Source: Hydractinia symbiolongicarpus
Lineage: Eukaryota; Cnidaria; Hydrozoa; Anthoathecata; Hydractiniidae
Reading direction: 5' to 3'
Assembly: GCF_029227915.1 (NCBI RefSeq)
Contig: NC_079878.1
Location: forward strand, 20,115,501-20,175,500
Length of the DNA: 60,000 nt
A program made the position numbers and the translations under genes. Position 1 is the stretch's first letter. Each line of letters opens with the position of its first letter. The notes beneath the pieces are model-generated. The model was not told where the DNA came from. It saw only the letters and a list, made by a program, of their open reading frames with translations, and did not search any database. Below, in pieces: positions 13,559 through 24,193 of the stretch.

Positions 13559-14340
13559 ATCTTGTTGCAAAATCTAAAAAGGTATAATAAACTTATTATC
13601 GTTTTCAATCATGAATATCTTTGTAGCAGGTTAGTGGCTCAAATGCATATCTGATGGATAACATTCTTGTCCAAATGAGATGAAAGTTGCATGTGTGTTA
13701 GATATATTTACTGAGTTTTATTTACAGTTATCCTTTCGCAGCTGTGTTATGTTCTTGGTGATCCAAGCTGCACTCATACTCTCTCTCATGGAAAGAATAA
13801 AATTTGACACAGCAGCAAACAGTTTGGTAGGTTAATTTTTATTCGCTGCTATGATTAAAGATCCAATTGTTTGTTTTTCAAATTGCGCCCTATTACACTT
13901 TAATAATTAGAATAAATCCTGTGCCTAATAAAATCCAATTTTTTCCAATTGCTTACTATACAATAGCATCGTTTCATAAGAATACTTAAATTTGTGTGGT
14001 TAGGGCCAAAACAAACAAGCCATTGATATTGTATTTAACTTTAAGAAAGGCATTTAATAAAGAAAAACATTAGTGTATTACTTTAACTATACTTTACATT
14101 ATCCTATCTTGTATAACTTTAAAATAATTAAGTTGCATATGCAGTATGAAGTCTTAAAGCAATTGAGGAAAAAAACATTTTTACTTACGTACTATAAGTG
14201 CTTGAAACTTACGTTTCTTCTTTACTTAGAAATTTATGGCGGCATCTTTCTGAAGTAATTCTTATTGCATCCAAATTTTTATTTTAAGTGAATCATTTTA
14301 ATCCTTGCACTCTAGCCGTTAAATGTTCTGGCCAAACTTT

Positions 14341-16313
14341 CCCAGTAAATACAAAGACGTCTTAAAGACGTCGTTTCTCGTCTCTAACTCATTCGGACGT
14401 CTCTCGACCAGAAAAAGACGTCTTAAAGACGTCTTTATAAGACGAGTCAAATCTCGTTCAAAAGAAACGTCTTAAAGACGTCTTTATTTTGTCTCCGTTA
14501 GACCAGTTATATCTCGTTCTAAGGAACCGTCTCAAAGACGTCTTTATTTGGTCTCTGTAAGACCAGTAAAATCTCGTTCGAAAGAAACGTTTTAAAGACG
14601 TCTTTATTTGGTCTCCGTTAGACCAGTTATATCTCGTTCTAAAGAAACGTCTCAAAGACGTCTTTATTTGGTCTCTCTAAGACCAGTAAAATCTCGTTCG
14701 AAAGAAACGTCTCAAAGACGTCTTCATTTGGTCTCTGTAAGACCAGTAAAATCTCGTTGGAAATAAACGTCTCAAAGACGTCTTTATTTGGTCTCTGTAA
14801 GACAAGTATAATCTCGTTCGAAATAAATGTCATCATTTCTTTTCGTTTTAAAGATAATTTCACAAGAAACAAATAACTACGTTAATTCTTTGGCCATTCG
14901 CAATTATTGGTGTACAAATAAACGCTTTTGATATTTCAGAATTTTTTATACAGAGGTAGCCAAAAATTCGAATTAAATTTGTCGAAAAAGGGATACATTT
15001 TACAATGAAAACAGCGTTCGAATGACCGCATAGAATAAACTTGTAAAGAACATCGTTCTATTTCAACAAATGTTGCATTTGACGTTTACTTTTGAACAAA
15101 AAAGAATAATGTGCTCCATAACACAACAAGTAAATAGTAAAGCAAAAAAGGCTGTATTTATCCGAGATATGAATGGACAATGAAAAAAATATTTTGGTGA
15201 TTAAAAGTAAGTATCTTAGATTTTTTTTGTACTTTCTCGGGCAGAAACATTTGCGATCTTTGATCTTTACGCGGAAGATTATGATTACGAGTTATTTTAA
15301 GCCAGTTTGAAATCAAGGGGAGCTTTCATCAATACTTGGAAAATAATACTTTAAATGCTTAGTTTTCGCTTCACTATACCTTCCACACTTCAAGTGCACG
15401 TTACACATGTTCTAAAGTTTCAGACCTATAAAGTTTGTTATTGAAAAAAAAAAAAACAGTAGCTACTTTATATATTGGCGTAATGATTGAAATGCATTTT
15501 ATTAAAGGGTTGTTTGGAATATATCTTCAAAGATTTATTCCAAACACATCATCCAACGTGCACAATATGACAGATATATTTTACAAGCAGAGCTCAGACC
15601 GAAGTGTTAGTGATTGGCGAAAATAAATTGACGCTGTTGTTCAAGACAACCTTCAAAGATACTAACTGTTATTGTTCATGGTCAACAATTTTACTTTTGT
15701 AGTATTACACTGTATATTTTGTGTTATACATGCACGCTTCTTTATAACCGAAACAGCTTCAAATGCTTGATTGTTGCTCATCTGTTGCTCATTGAACATT
15801 CATCTTTTAGAACAAGAAAAGTTTCCGAAAGTATTTAATGAATTTGTTTTCGTTGTTGTTGCTTATATAAAAGCTTGTATGTGATATTATTTTATTCTTA
15901 TTAAACTGTTTATTTATATAAATGATATAAATATTAAGTTTCTATTAAATACTTCATCATCGTTTTCTTTACCTTTTTTTTGTTTTGGTTTGTGACACCT
16001 CCATCAGAATTAAAATTTCTAAAATCCTAACACCCATAGGCTAAAATTATTTGAAGCAGGCCTGCCTTCGCAGTATAACGTTTGAAAGAGACTAAATAAG
16101 GACGTCTTTAATACGTTTTGGTACCTACGGGAACGTCTCAAAAACGTCTTTAAAACGTCTTTAACACGTCGCAAAAAGACGTCTTTTTTACGTTTCTTAA
16201 AGACGTCTTTACGTGTTACGCTTTTAGACGGGTCAGAGACGTCTTAGAGACGTCCCATCTGGTCTTTCAAAGACGTTGTAAAGACGTGTTTAAGACGTCT
16301 CGTGTTTACTGGG
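14341..16313. mobile_element. Non-autonomous DNA transposon, CCCAGTAAA termini, GACGTC-rich ends
   Basis: The left end reads CCCAGTAAATACAAAGACGTC and the right end reads ...GACGTCTCGTGTTTACTGGG, so the termini are inverted repeats (nine perfect bases, then imperfect GACGTC-rich sequence). TTT flanks both ends (14338-14340 and 16314-16316), consistent with a 3-base target duplication. The matching site in the C block near 38210 is empty. Both subterminal regions are packed with AAGACGTC/GACGTCTT palindromes. No transposase is recognised in the 1,973 bases, so movement would need an outside enzyme. The superfamily is undecided. Confidence 0.8.
14458..14830. repeat. 60-base tandem repeat inside the CCCAGTAAA element
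   Basis: About six copies of a unit exactly 60 bases long, each with ACGTCTCAAAGACGTCTTTA, a GGTCTCTGTAAGACCAGT hairpin-like part and ATCTCGTTCGAA. Because 60 is a multiple of three, the minus strand stays open as two repetitive frames (14458-14655 and 14639-14872). These are a by-product of the repeat and not genes. Confidence 0.85.
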
Positions 16314-17432
16314 TTTCCTTATGTTCTCCTGCCGCATCTTCATTCTCACTGCATTTGCTCGGGTTATCTCTTTGTATAAAAAGCTACGTAATCAAGATTG
16401 ATTGTAATTGCTAGTAAATAAATAGGTGTATGTTCAATTGAAGATAATTTATTTTTAATCTCATGTCTGTTTTAGGAGAACTATATTGCCTCAACTTCGG
16501 GATCCGCTAGCTTTAAATCTTGTTTTAAGACATTCTCTAATCTCACCTCTTATCGTGATTTAAGCAACGTTCACATGCAGGTAATAGCCAATGCATTTAT
16601 TTATTTTTAGATGAAGAAGACCCTTAATTGAATTTTCGGTTCCAAATAACAAAGCATTTCTTATTTGACGCCAAAAAAAGCTAAAGCATAGAGGAAGCTT
16701 CTGATTGTGCTAAGATTTATGAATGTAATAACATGGAGAAAATAAAAATGTTGATTTTTAAAGGAAATATGAGGTTAAAGAATCTGGAAGAAAAAAATTA
16801 TTTTTTAATCAGTGCGCATTACCGACACGCAAAAATTTGGAACTAATTTTTACTTCATTTATTTTATTTTACACTTTTAAATAGTACGTTAAACTAACCT
16901 TGGCTTTATTGAAACTTGTTTTTATTAACGCTAATGGTTGAATAAGTTTTAGGGCAGAAAATTAATTAAAATGTTTAGGCAGGGTGCTATATCAAACACT
17001 TGCGCATGCTATTCAAAACACACATTATATCCACAAATTTTTTTTTTCTAGAACACCACCCAAATTTCAGATGATTTAATTTTACTTTTTGCTTCAATAA
17101 ACGACTATGCAAAAAAGTTTAATGACGGTTACATTGCTATCACCAACGCAACGTTATTAAACCAAATAAGAAGTGTCATGAAAGATGCTCTAAAAATACG
17201 AGGCATATTAAAAGAGTTGCAAAAACAGGTAAGAAAACATGTTTTTAATAAAGAATAATACATCAATTGTCATCTATTTCTTCATCCAAACGATTTTTTT
17301 TTAGATAAAACATTCTTTTGTCCACAAGTATTAGGATTTAGAATCACTTTTATTTCTAAAAAATGTTATAATGTTTAATCAAGGTCTTAATCTTTTTATG
17401 ATTTTTATATTCCATATAGGCAACAAACGGTT

Positions 17433-17471
17433 TTAGACAATGCACATGACTTATCCATGTGCATTGTCTAA
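17433..17471. repeat. Perfect 16-base-arm inverted repeat in exon 5 of copy A
   Basis: The arms TTAGACAATGCACATG (17433-17448) and CATGTGCATTGTCTAA (17456-17471) flank the spacer ACTTATC. The same hairpin is in copy B at 25587-25625. Gene C has only the left arm sequence, slightly changed. Confidence 0.95.
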
Positions 17472-18888
17472 TGGAATAAAAAAGGCATCCCTTATCCAAA
17501 TGATTCGGATATAAAATCCAAATGTAGACAAAGAAATGATATTAAATTATTAAAGATGTTTTTGCCGTTAAAAAATATGAAAAGATTATTTCAAATGTCC
17601 TCGCAAGTTTTTTCTACAAATCTTTGTGATTATGAAAATGGCTTTGAAGCTTGGAAAAACATTATTGATCAAATAGAAGGAGTGGAAACCAAGATAAGAG
17701 AACTGGTGCGTAAAACAACTTACCTGAGTTGACATCTTTACGTATTACTTGGCAGTAATTCTATTCATATCACTGTTTATGTTAATACTTCGACTTTGCT
17801 CATTTTCTTCTGTTTAGGAAGAAAAATTTTTTACACATGTTGATGCCAAAGGAATTCCACCGCTGTGCTTTAGAGCCATGCCACCATCATATTCCAAATT
17901 CAAAAGAGACTTTTTTCAGAAGTTCACGGTAAGTACCAATAAATACACATTATTGTGATAGTATATTAACAATTTATTTTGGTTTAAGAAAAGGTAGTAA
18001 TGTTGCAATAATTTTCGTTAGGACAACCATATGTTTAAAGAAAGATTAGAAATATTTGCTAATATTATTGAAAATTATCATTTCGTTCTGTGGCATGCTG
18101 CAGAGAATATGAACTTCGCAATTGATGAGCTGTTGGCTTCGGAAGGAAAGCTATTGAAATTGCATCATTATTTGATTAGCACAAAGCAGGTAATTTTAAC
18201 CTTTTGTGTGTTACTAAGACTTTTGCAAGGATGATTGGTACGAACAATCTAATAAGACGATGTTATATTAAATCTGATATAAGAGAATGACTTAGCAACT
18301 GTAGGTAGTTAGAAAAAAAATTTGCAATGGTGTACAAAATAATCATTTTCATTTTTTTTTAGATTTTAGTCAAAACATGCAACCTATCTAATTCTACGCC
18401 AATACCCACTATTTCATTCGTTGTCAACGCAACGAATGTAAAATCAGTTATGGCCAGCATTTATTTAGGATGCGTCACCAAAATTACCACTAGCCCCACT
18501 GTCATATTACTGGCTAATGTAGCATTCCTCGGGGGTATATTATCATCAACACGTTATGAAATAGGTCGTGCATTAACAGAACACCTCGTCGCCAACGCAA
18601 AAAAAAACAATGCAGCTTTAAATTATGTGCATCATAAATAGGCAAGTTTTTTTGATATTATTTATTTTTAATATATTTTTAAAATTTCTTATTAATTCAT
18701 TTGCTTATTATTTATTGTCTTCAACAAAATCTTATTTTACTTTAACGAAATATATCAGAACCCATTTTCCTCAAATATTCTTTTTTTTTTTAAATCGTCT
18801 TCTATGTTGACCTTATTCCTAGACGTTTTGTCATATTTTTATCCAATTACCCGACCCGCTGTTAAAGTATATCGAATTTTATTAGTTT

Positions 18889-18894
18889 AATAAA
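18889..18894 (+). promoter_or_regulatory. Poly(A) signal AATAAA, copy A
   Basis: AATAAA lies about 250 bases past the copy A stop and is conserved in B (27052-27057). In C the matching bases read AATGAA. Confidence 0.4.
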
Positions 18895-19109
18895 GTTATG
18901 GTGAAAATTTATTTATTATTATTTACTAGTTATTTAAACCCGTGGAATAATACACTAATTGGCTGTTTAAAATTTATTGTGCTTTTTATCGCAAAAATGT
19001 TTGTTAGCATATTGATTAAGAAGGCTTTAAAACGTTTTTAACAAAAACTCTTAGAGGAATCCACTTAAAAACAAACAAACAAAAAAACAAAATTTATTTA
19101 TGTGTCTAC

Positions 19110-19520
19110 ATGTGTTCAATTTACAATAAAATGAAAATAAAATGTTGTTTAACAGTAAAAATATGTATGTTGAATGATGTTTGTACTCCTTTGAAAAGTT
19201 ATTTTATGATTAATGAACACGGAATAAACACTCGAAATAAAGAGCTGTTATTGAAACTCCCTAAAGTTAGGTTAGAATTTGGAAGAAAGTCTTTCCTCGT
19301 TCTTGGGGCTAAACTTTACAATTTTATACCCAGGAATATTAGAGAAGTTGAAACGTTTAATTCGTTTAAAAACCATATCAAGATGCTAGATTTTAATTTG
19401 TTTTTATTGACAGCTAATAAACTTTTGATTAAGAGTGCGGAGTGTTTGGAAAAGTCTGTACTTCTAGTGTTTTACGTCTTGCTTCTTCAGCTTCTTTCTT
19501 CTTCAGCTACATATTTCTAG
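19110..19520 (+). mobile_element. LINE 3' tail fragment in unit A
   Basis: The frame contains GINTRNKELLLKLPKVRLEF followed by GAKLYNFIPRNIREVETFNS and FKNHIKML. This matches the C-terminal signature of CR1/RTE-like non-LTR reverse transcriptases (pattern NTRn...lP..R...gk.sf...GakiwN.lP..i.....fk). The RT core is absent. The same fragment is in unit B at 27260-27547, so it was present before the tandem duplication. Confidence 0.6.
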
Positions 19521-20668
19521 ACACTCTGTATATTAACTTCTTGATTTATTTTTTAACCTTTTAACCTTTCAACATTTTATTGAAAATTTTTATACATTTA
19601 TTGTAACTTTAATATATATATTTAAAATTTAAAGCCCTTAATTGGTTTAATCAACAGCAGCTCATTTGTCGTCATTAACCAAAGATGAATGTGTGGCTTT
19701 CTGCAGTCAACAAAGGAATGTGCCGGTATTATATATGAAGTATTATTGATACCTATGACTCTGGAATCTAGTTTTCATAATACAAATCTGTAGTTAGTTG
19801 TTACAACACAACAATGAAAGTATAACATAAACCCACGTCAATGGTAAACTACAAAGCAACATAGAAATCAAGAAAGGCTTTTTATCAACAGGAAATTGTT
19901 ACTCAGACGTTCCGAATTTTCGATTCGCATGCTGCCATGTGACAAGGTAAACAAGTGTGTAGGTGTAAATCTGCTAGAAACGAAATTATTGAGCGTTTAG
20001 ATACCTCTGGATAGCAGTTTTGTCCTACACTTATCCTTAATTCAGAAGTAAAATTCTAATGTAGGATATCGCACAATCCCTAACATTTTAACAACTTTTA
20101 ATTAGTATCTCTTGGCAAGGCAAAAATGCATGAAAATGCGATGCCGTAAATATGTTCTACGGGCGATCTACCGTGTACTTTTCCACTGGCTGACGAAAAG
20201 TTCCTAAATACTTATGCAAGAAATTTGCAGCTTAAAAAAAATTTAAACTCTCGTAATCGCAAAAACTCTCACAATATAACATTCGTATAAACCAAGAAAT
20301 TTATAAGATCAGAAATTTTCAAACTTGCACGAAAAATACTAAACTTGCTACAACAGTTTTTTTAATTAGATCGTTTGTACCTTGAGAAGTCAAAAACGAC
20401 GATTTTGAAGCAAAATTAACCCCACTAAATCAGGGAAGGCTGAAAAGGCAACTCTCTCTACCTTAGCAATTAAAGTATATTCCTCTTCGTACAAGCCATG
20501 GTGCTCTTCGGATATACAGTAATTAATTTACCATGTCCTATTCAAAAACTTGCTGTTTTTTTTTTTTTTTTTTTTGCTATATAGGTATTCACTTCGTCTT
20601 AATATAGCCTTACTTTTTAGAAAAGGGCGTTGGTAGCGATATAACGCACAAATAAAAACAAAACAATT

Positions 20669-20905
20669 AATGATTAGCGGAGATTAGCGCATTTGGTTTG
20701 CAATAATAAGGTTTCAGGTTCGAATTCTCACTCCGGCACACTTTAAATGTCGTGCGGCCAGTACAAAAGCAAGTCAGACCAATGCTACACGCATCACGGA
20801 CGGTAATGTAGCACAGTTACAGTCGGACAAGAGGAACAGCTAGCTATTAAGAGGGAATAACCTAAGACGGTAAAACTTTCCGTCACATAAATACTTATTT
20901 ACTAT
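20669..20905 (+). repeat. tRNA-derived SINE (copy in unit B)
   Basis: Nearly identical to the unit A copy, including the A-box-like TTAGCGCATTTGG and B-box-like GGTTCGAATTC. It was carried along by the tandem duplication. Confidence 0.65.
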
Positions 20906-21202
20906 AATAAACAAAAAGGGATTTTAGCTATTTGTAATAGCCTAAGAAAAAATAATAAACTTAATTTCGGATGTACTATCTGCCACAAATTGGTAAAAAA
21001 CTAATTTTTATATTCACAATTAAGAGTTTCTTAACATTTTCAATCAAATAATTATGTAAATTACTGGGTCTATTACGTATAGTTGAAGTTGTTTTATTCA
21101 TCGTCAATTGTTGTAGAGTGTGTGTTATATACGGTTATATGGTGTATGTAAAACATATTTGAGTGGTCTTCAGCTGAAGTTGCATCCTTTTCAAAAGCAA
21201 AG

Positions 21203-21448
21203 CTATAATACAGTAAGATGGTGGAACATCTTATCATAACATAAAAATTTTGATTGAGGGGATATACATTGCTTCACAGGGGGGACTATTAAGTGACAGT
21301 ACAGTTTACCATTTTCTGCATCGGATTTGTAATCGGATTTTATTTCTTTGGTACTCATTCTGCGTGAAAACATATAAACACGGAAACAATAATACCACCA
21401 AAAGAAGAAAAAATTGAGAAGCGTACACCACTTTACCACTTCAATCAT
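21203..21448 (-). other. Unit B copy of the anonymous hydrophobic frame
   Basis: Matches the 10561-10806 frame except for one visible residue change (KEIE to KEIK). Because the whole units are nearly identical, this adds no independent support for coding. Confidence 0.2.
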
Positions 21449-24133
21449 AGGAACCCATAATAAATAAAAGAACTAATGCAATGAGGAATATAAAACAAGA
21501 AACTTGTGCTAGTAAAAGTTAAAGGAATCATCGAGTTAACCCTGGTAGGAATGTCAACGAGAATATACTAGACAGAACGTCTATTGCAATAATTACAGTG
21601 CCTCTTTTACACAGATTACATAATCAATTTACTGTCCATTATAAAATATTACGCCTATCCTGGACATTCTCGTCATCTTGGCACATGAAAAAGACTTTTT
21701 GGGATCAAACCTAGATGTTGACATTGTTGAACTGATGTCCCTGTTATTTATTACTGACCTTTTAGGTAAGATACTTTTAATATATTTCATTGATATTACA
21801 GACGTATGTTTAGTTTATTACATGCATTTCCAAGTGCGGGGATATGACTTTGTGGAAATAATATTTGAGGCGGGATTTTCTTGTAAAACCTAGTGGTTGT
21901 TGACCACACGCTTAAAATCACCTAAAATACCTGAAAAAAAATGAGACTCTCTAAATAATCTTAATTTTTGACAATCAATATTGATTACATCTCCAGCAAT
22001 TCTGACCCAGTAGGTTCCTAATATGTTTTTTTTTCTTAAAGTAGGTGCTTTTTACTTCACATTTTTCACAAAAGAATAACCATCAGTATGTACGTTTGAA
22101 AAGGTTTTATTATTTGTAACTCTTCATTTCCTCCTAAAATTGTTCCAAAACATTTTTGCTGAAATATAAAGTGGTTAATATATGTTTTTATATGTTATTA
22201 TATGTTTTTTAGTGTGCTTTCCTAAATTTTTACCCTAAAACTTCCTTATGTTACAAAACTTTAAATCCATACCCATCCATTCGAAAAAAGTTATTTTGTT
22301 ACCTGTTTTTTCCTTTAAACACCCATGCACAACTCCTTATCTTTCTTTAAAAGGTTGGAAGTATCATCAAAGTTCAGAAAACTAATTCATATTTGTAAAC
22401 GGGTCAAAAACTTATTTCAATATCAGATATGTAATGCTGAATATTTTGGAAGCATTCTATAAGAACTACTTGTACTTTGTAAAACATTATGGATAAACAT
22501 TACGGATTCGATCCTTGCTGTGATATTCCTCTTTGTCTCCAGTTTAAATGCATATCTTTCTTTAAACGGCAAAACAACTACACATTAAGAACCATTTAAA
22601 AAAATACATTTAGGAGGAGATATGTGAGCAATCATTAAACAAATACACCTTAGAAACTAGCAACCCTTTGTTGTTATCGTAAATGTTATAATTCAAATTG
22701 CATTGCATAGACCATAATATAAATAAAAGAAATTTGTCCGATGAAATGACCACACAAAGTGCGAAGTTCCAAATTAAAATTGTCATGTTATTATTCTATC
22801 GAATAAAAAATTTAATATTCAGCAGATATTTGCTTAAAAAGGGATTTAAGAGAAAAAAACCCTGTTTCAAACGTAAAATTATGTAAGTGTCGGCATTTTA
22901 ATGCCCAGTCACCACCACAACATTCAACCTCTTGCATTTAATCGTTGCTCATGAGATGTTTTTTTTTATAATAGGAACCGTCTTATTAACTTTGGTAACT
23001 GATATTAACTTGGTGAAATATACGGAAAACAATAAGAATTGCGAGACGTGCAAAATACATGCTGATATGCTACAACATTAGATTTTTTGACACGTATTCT
23101 TCTTTTTACACCTTCTTGTTTTCTAATTAAATGTAATAAATTTATCTTATTTCTTTCAATTACTTGATACGTTGGGCAATACTTAAATTTTAAATTCTTG
23201 TGTCCTAACATAGGGAATACAGAAGTGTAGAAAAGCTCACGGTATATTCCATACCTTGGATATATTTTTTTTAAAAAATCCTAAAACTATATAAACCATC
23301 GCTAAACCTTTTAATAAAATACACAGTAGCAATAATGTATTTTACAATAGAAATCATACAGAGCCAACTTTTTGCCAAGTTCCTGCATATAATCCATATA
23401 TATGCTTTTTTGTCTCCTTCTTAACTAAATTTTAAATAATAAGATCAAGAAGATTGGTCCCTTTAGGCGGAGATCCTATTTATTCAGGGCTGTACTTAAA
23501 CGAAGTTCTTCTGGTTTACTTTATTAAAAAAGTTTAAAAGACCAAGACATTTAGTACCACTTTCCTCCAAGGTCTCACTCACGAGTATATTGTGTTATTC
23601 TCCTTTTTTTCTACTCGATTGGCTGCAGTTAATAAATCGTATTTAAAATTTTCCTTTGAAGACGTAAACTATTAACGCTGAATAGTTGCTGTAATTGGTT
23701 TTAAATACAAGTTATGAGAATGTCGTTTTAACGTAAAGAAACAGACATTTTAACATGATTGTTTCTGAGAAACAGCTTTTTTGTCTTAGAATTTGATTTA
23801 TGTATGTTAATTCCTCCCTGAAAATTATTAAACTCTGGCAAATGATAAAATTTTCTGTTTTTCAAAGAGCAACAGATCAACTCTCTTGAGATCTATGGGT
23901 AATAAAAACTACGGAAGCATTTCGAAACACAGAGAGCGTCAGAAATTATAATGTGTTTTTGACAGGTGACGTGTTTTCAATAGGTGCAATCCTGTAAATA
24001 TTATAAAACATTGAAAATTGATATCACCAAGGTTATAAAAAATAGTATCAAAGATATGATAAAACTTCTACAAAGGGTTTTGACCCTTTTAACCCTTTTT
24101 CACTCCCGTCAAAAAGAAGGAAAGTAAGAAAGG

Positions 24134-24141
24134 TATAAAAG
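24134..24141 (+). promoter_or_regulatory. TATA box of gene copy B
   Basis: TATAAAAG lies 53 bases before the copy B ATG, as in copy A. Confidence 0.5.
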
Positions 24142-24193
24142 ATGTTGTTGCAAAATCTAAAAAGGTATAATAAACTTATTATCGTTTTCAATC

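Larger units (their letters stand above)
13611..18641 (+). pseudogene. Gene copy A: broken member of the eight-exon secreted family
   Basis: Exons corresponding to gene C are 13611-13629, 13728-13826, 16476-16580, 17052-17228, 17420-17705, 17818-17928, 18022-18189 and 18363-18641. The signal peptide start (MNIFVA, then VILSQLCYVLG) is kept. Exon 2 is 26 bases shorter than in B and C, which shifts the frame and gives a stop within that exon. Exon 5 is 10 bases longer (the hairpin at 17433-17471), giving an in-frame TGA ten codons in and a second frameshift. The exon 5 donor is GTGCGT instead of GTGAGT. Exons 3, 4, 6, 7 and 8 remain open and splice-competent. Intron 2 carries the 1,973-base insertion. 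Very close to B and clearly related to C. It is probably a pseudogene, unless exons 2 and 5 are bypassed. Confidence 0.85.
8999..19630 (+). repeat. Segmental duplication unit A
   Basis: A direct-repeat unit of about 10.6 kb carrying a SINE, conserved anonymous sequence, gene copy A and a LINE tail. It begins at CCCTTAATTGGTTTGATCAAC and ends at TTTAAAATTTA, followed at once by unit B starting with the same words. It is longer than unit B mainly because of the 1,973-base insertion at 14341 and the loss of the exon 3 region from B. The C block (33340 onward) is an older, more diverged relative. Confidence 0.85.

Noticed and set aside
14458-14872. Repeat protein encoded on minus
   Set aside because: The frame is a by-product of a 60-base tandem DNA repeat inside a transposon.
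17420-17500. Alternative acceptor in exon 5 of copy A that would bypass the hairpin
   Set aside because: The only AG after the hairpin (GAATAAAAAAG) has no pyrimidine tract, so rescue by splicing is unlikely.
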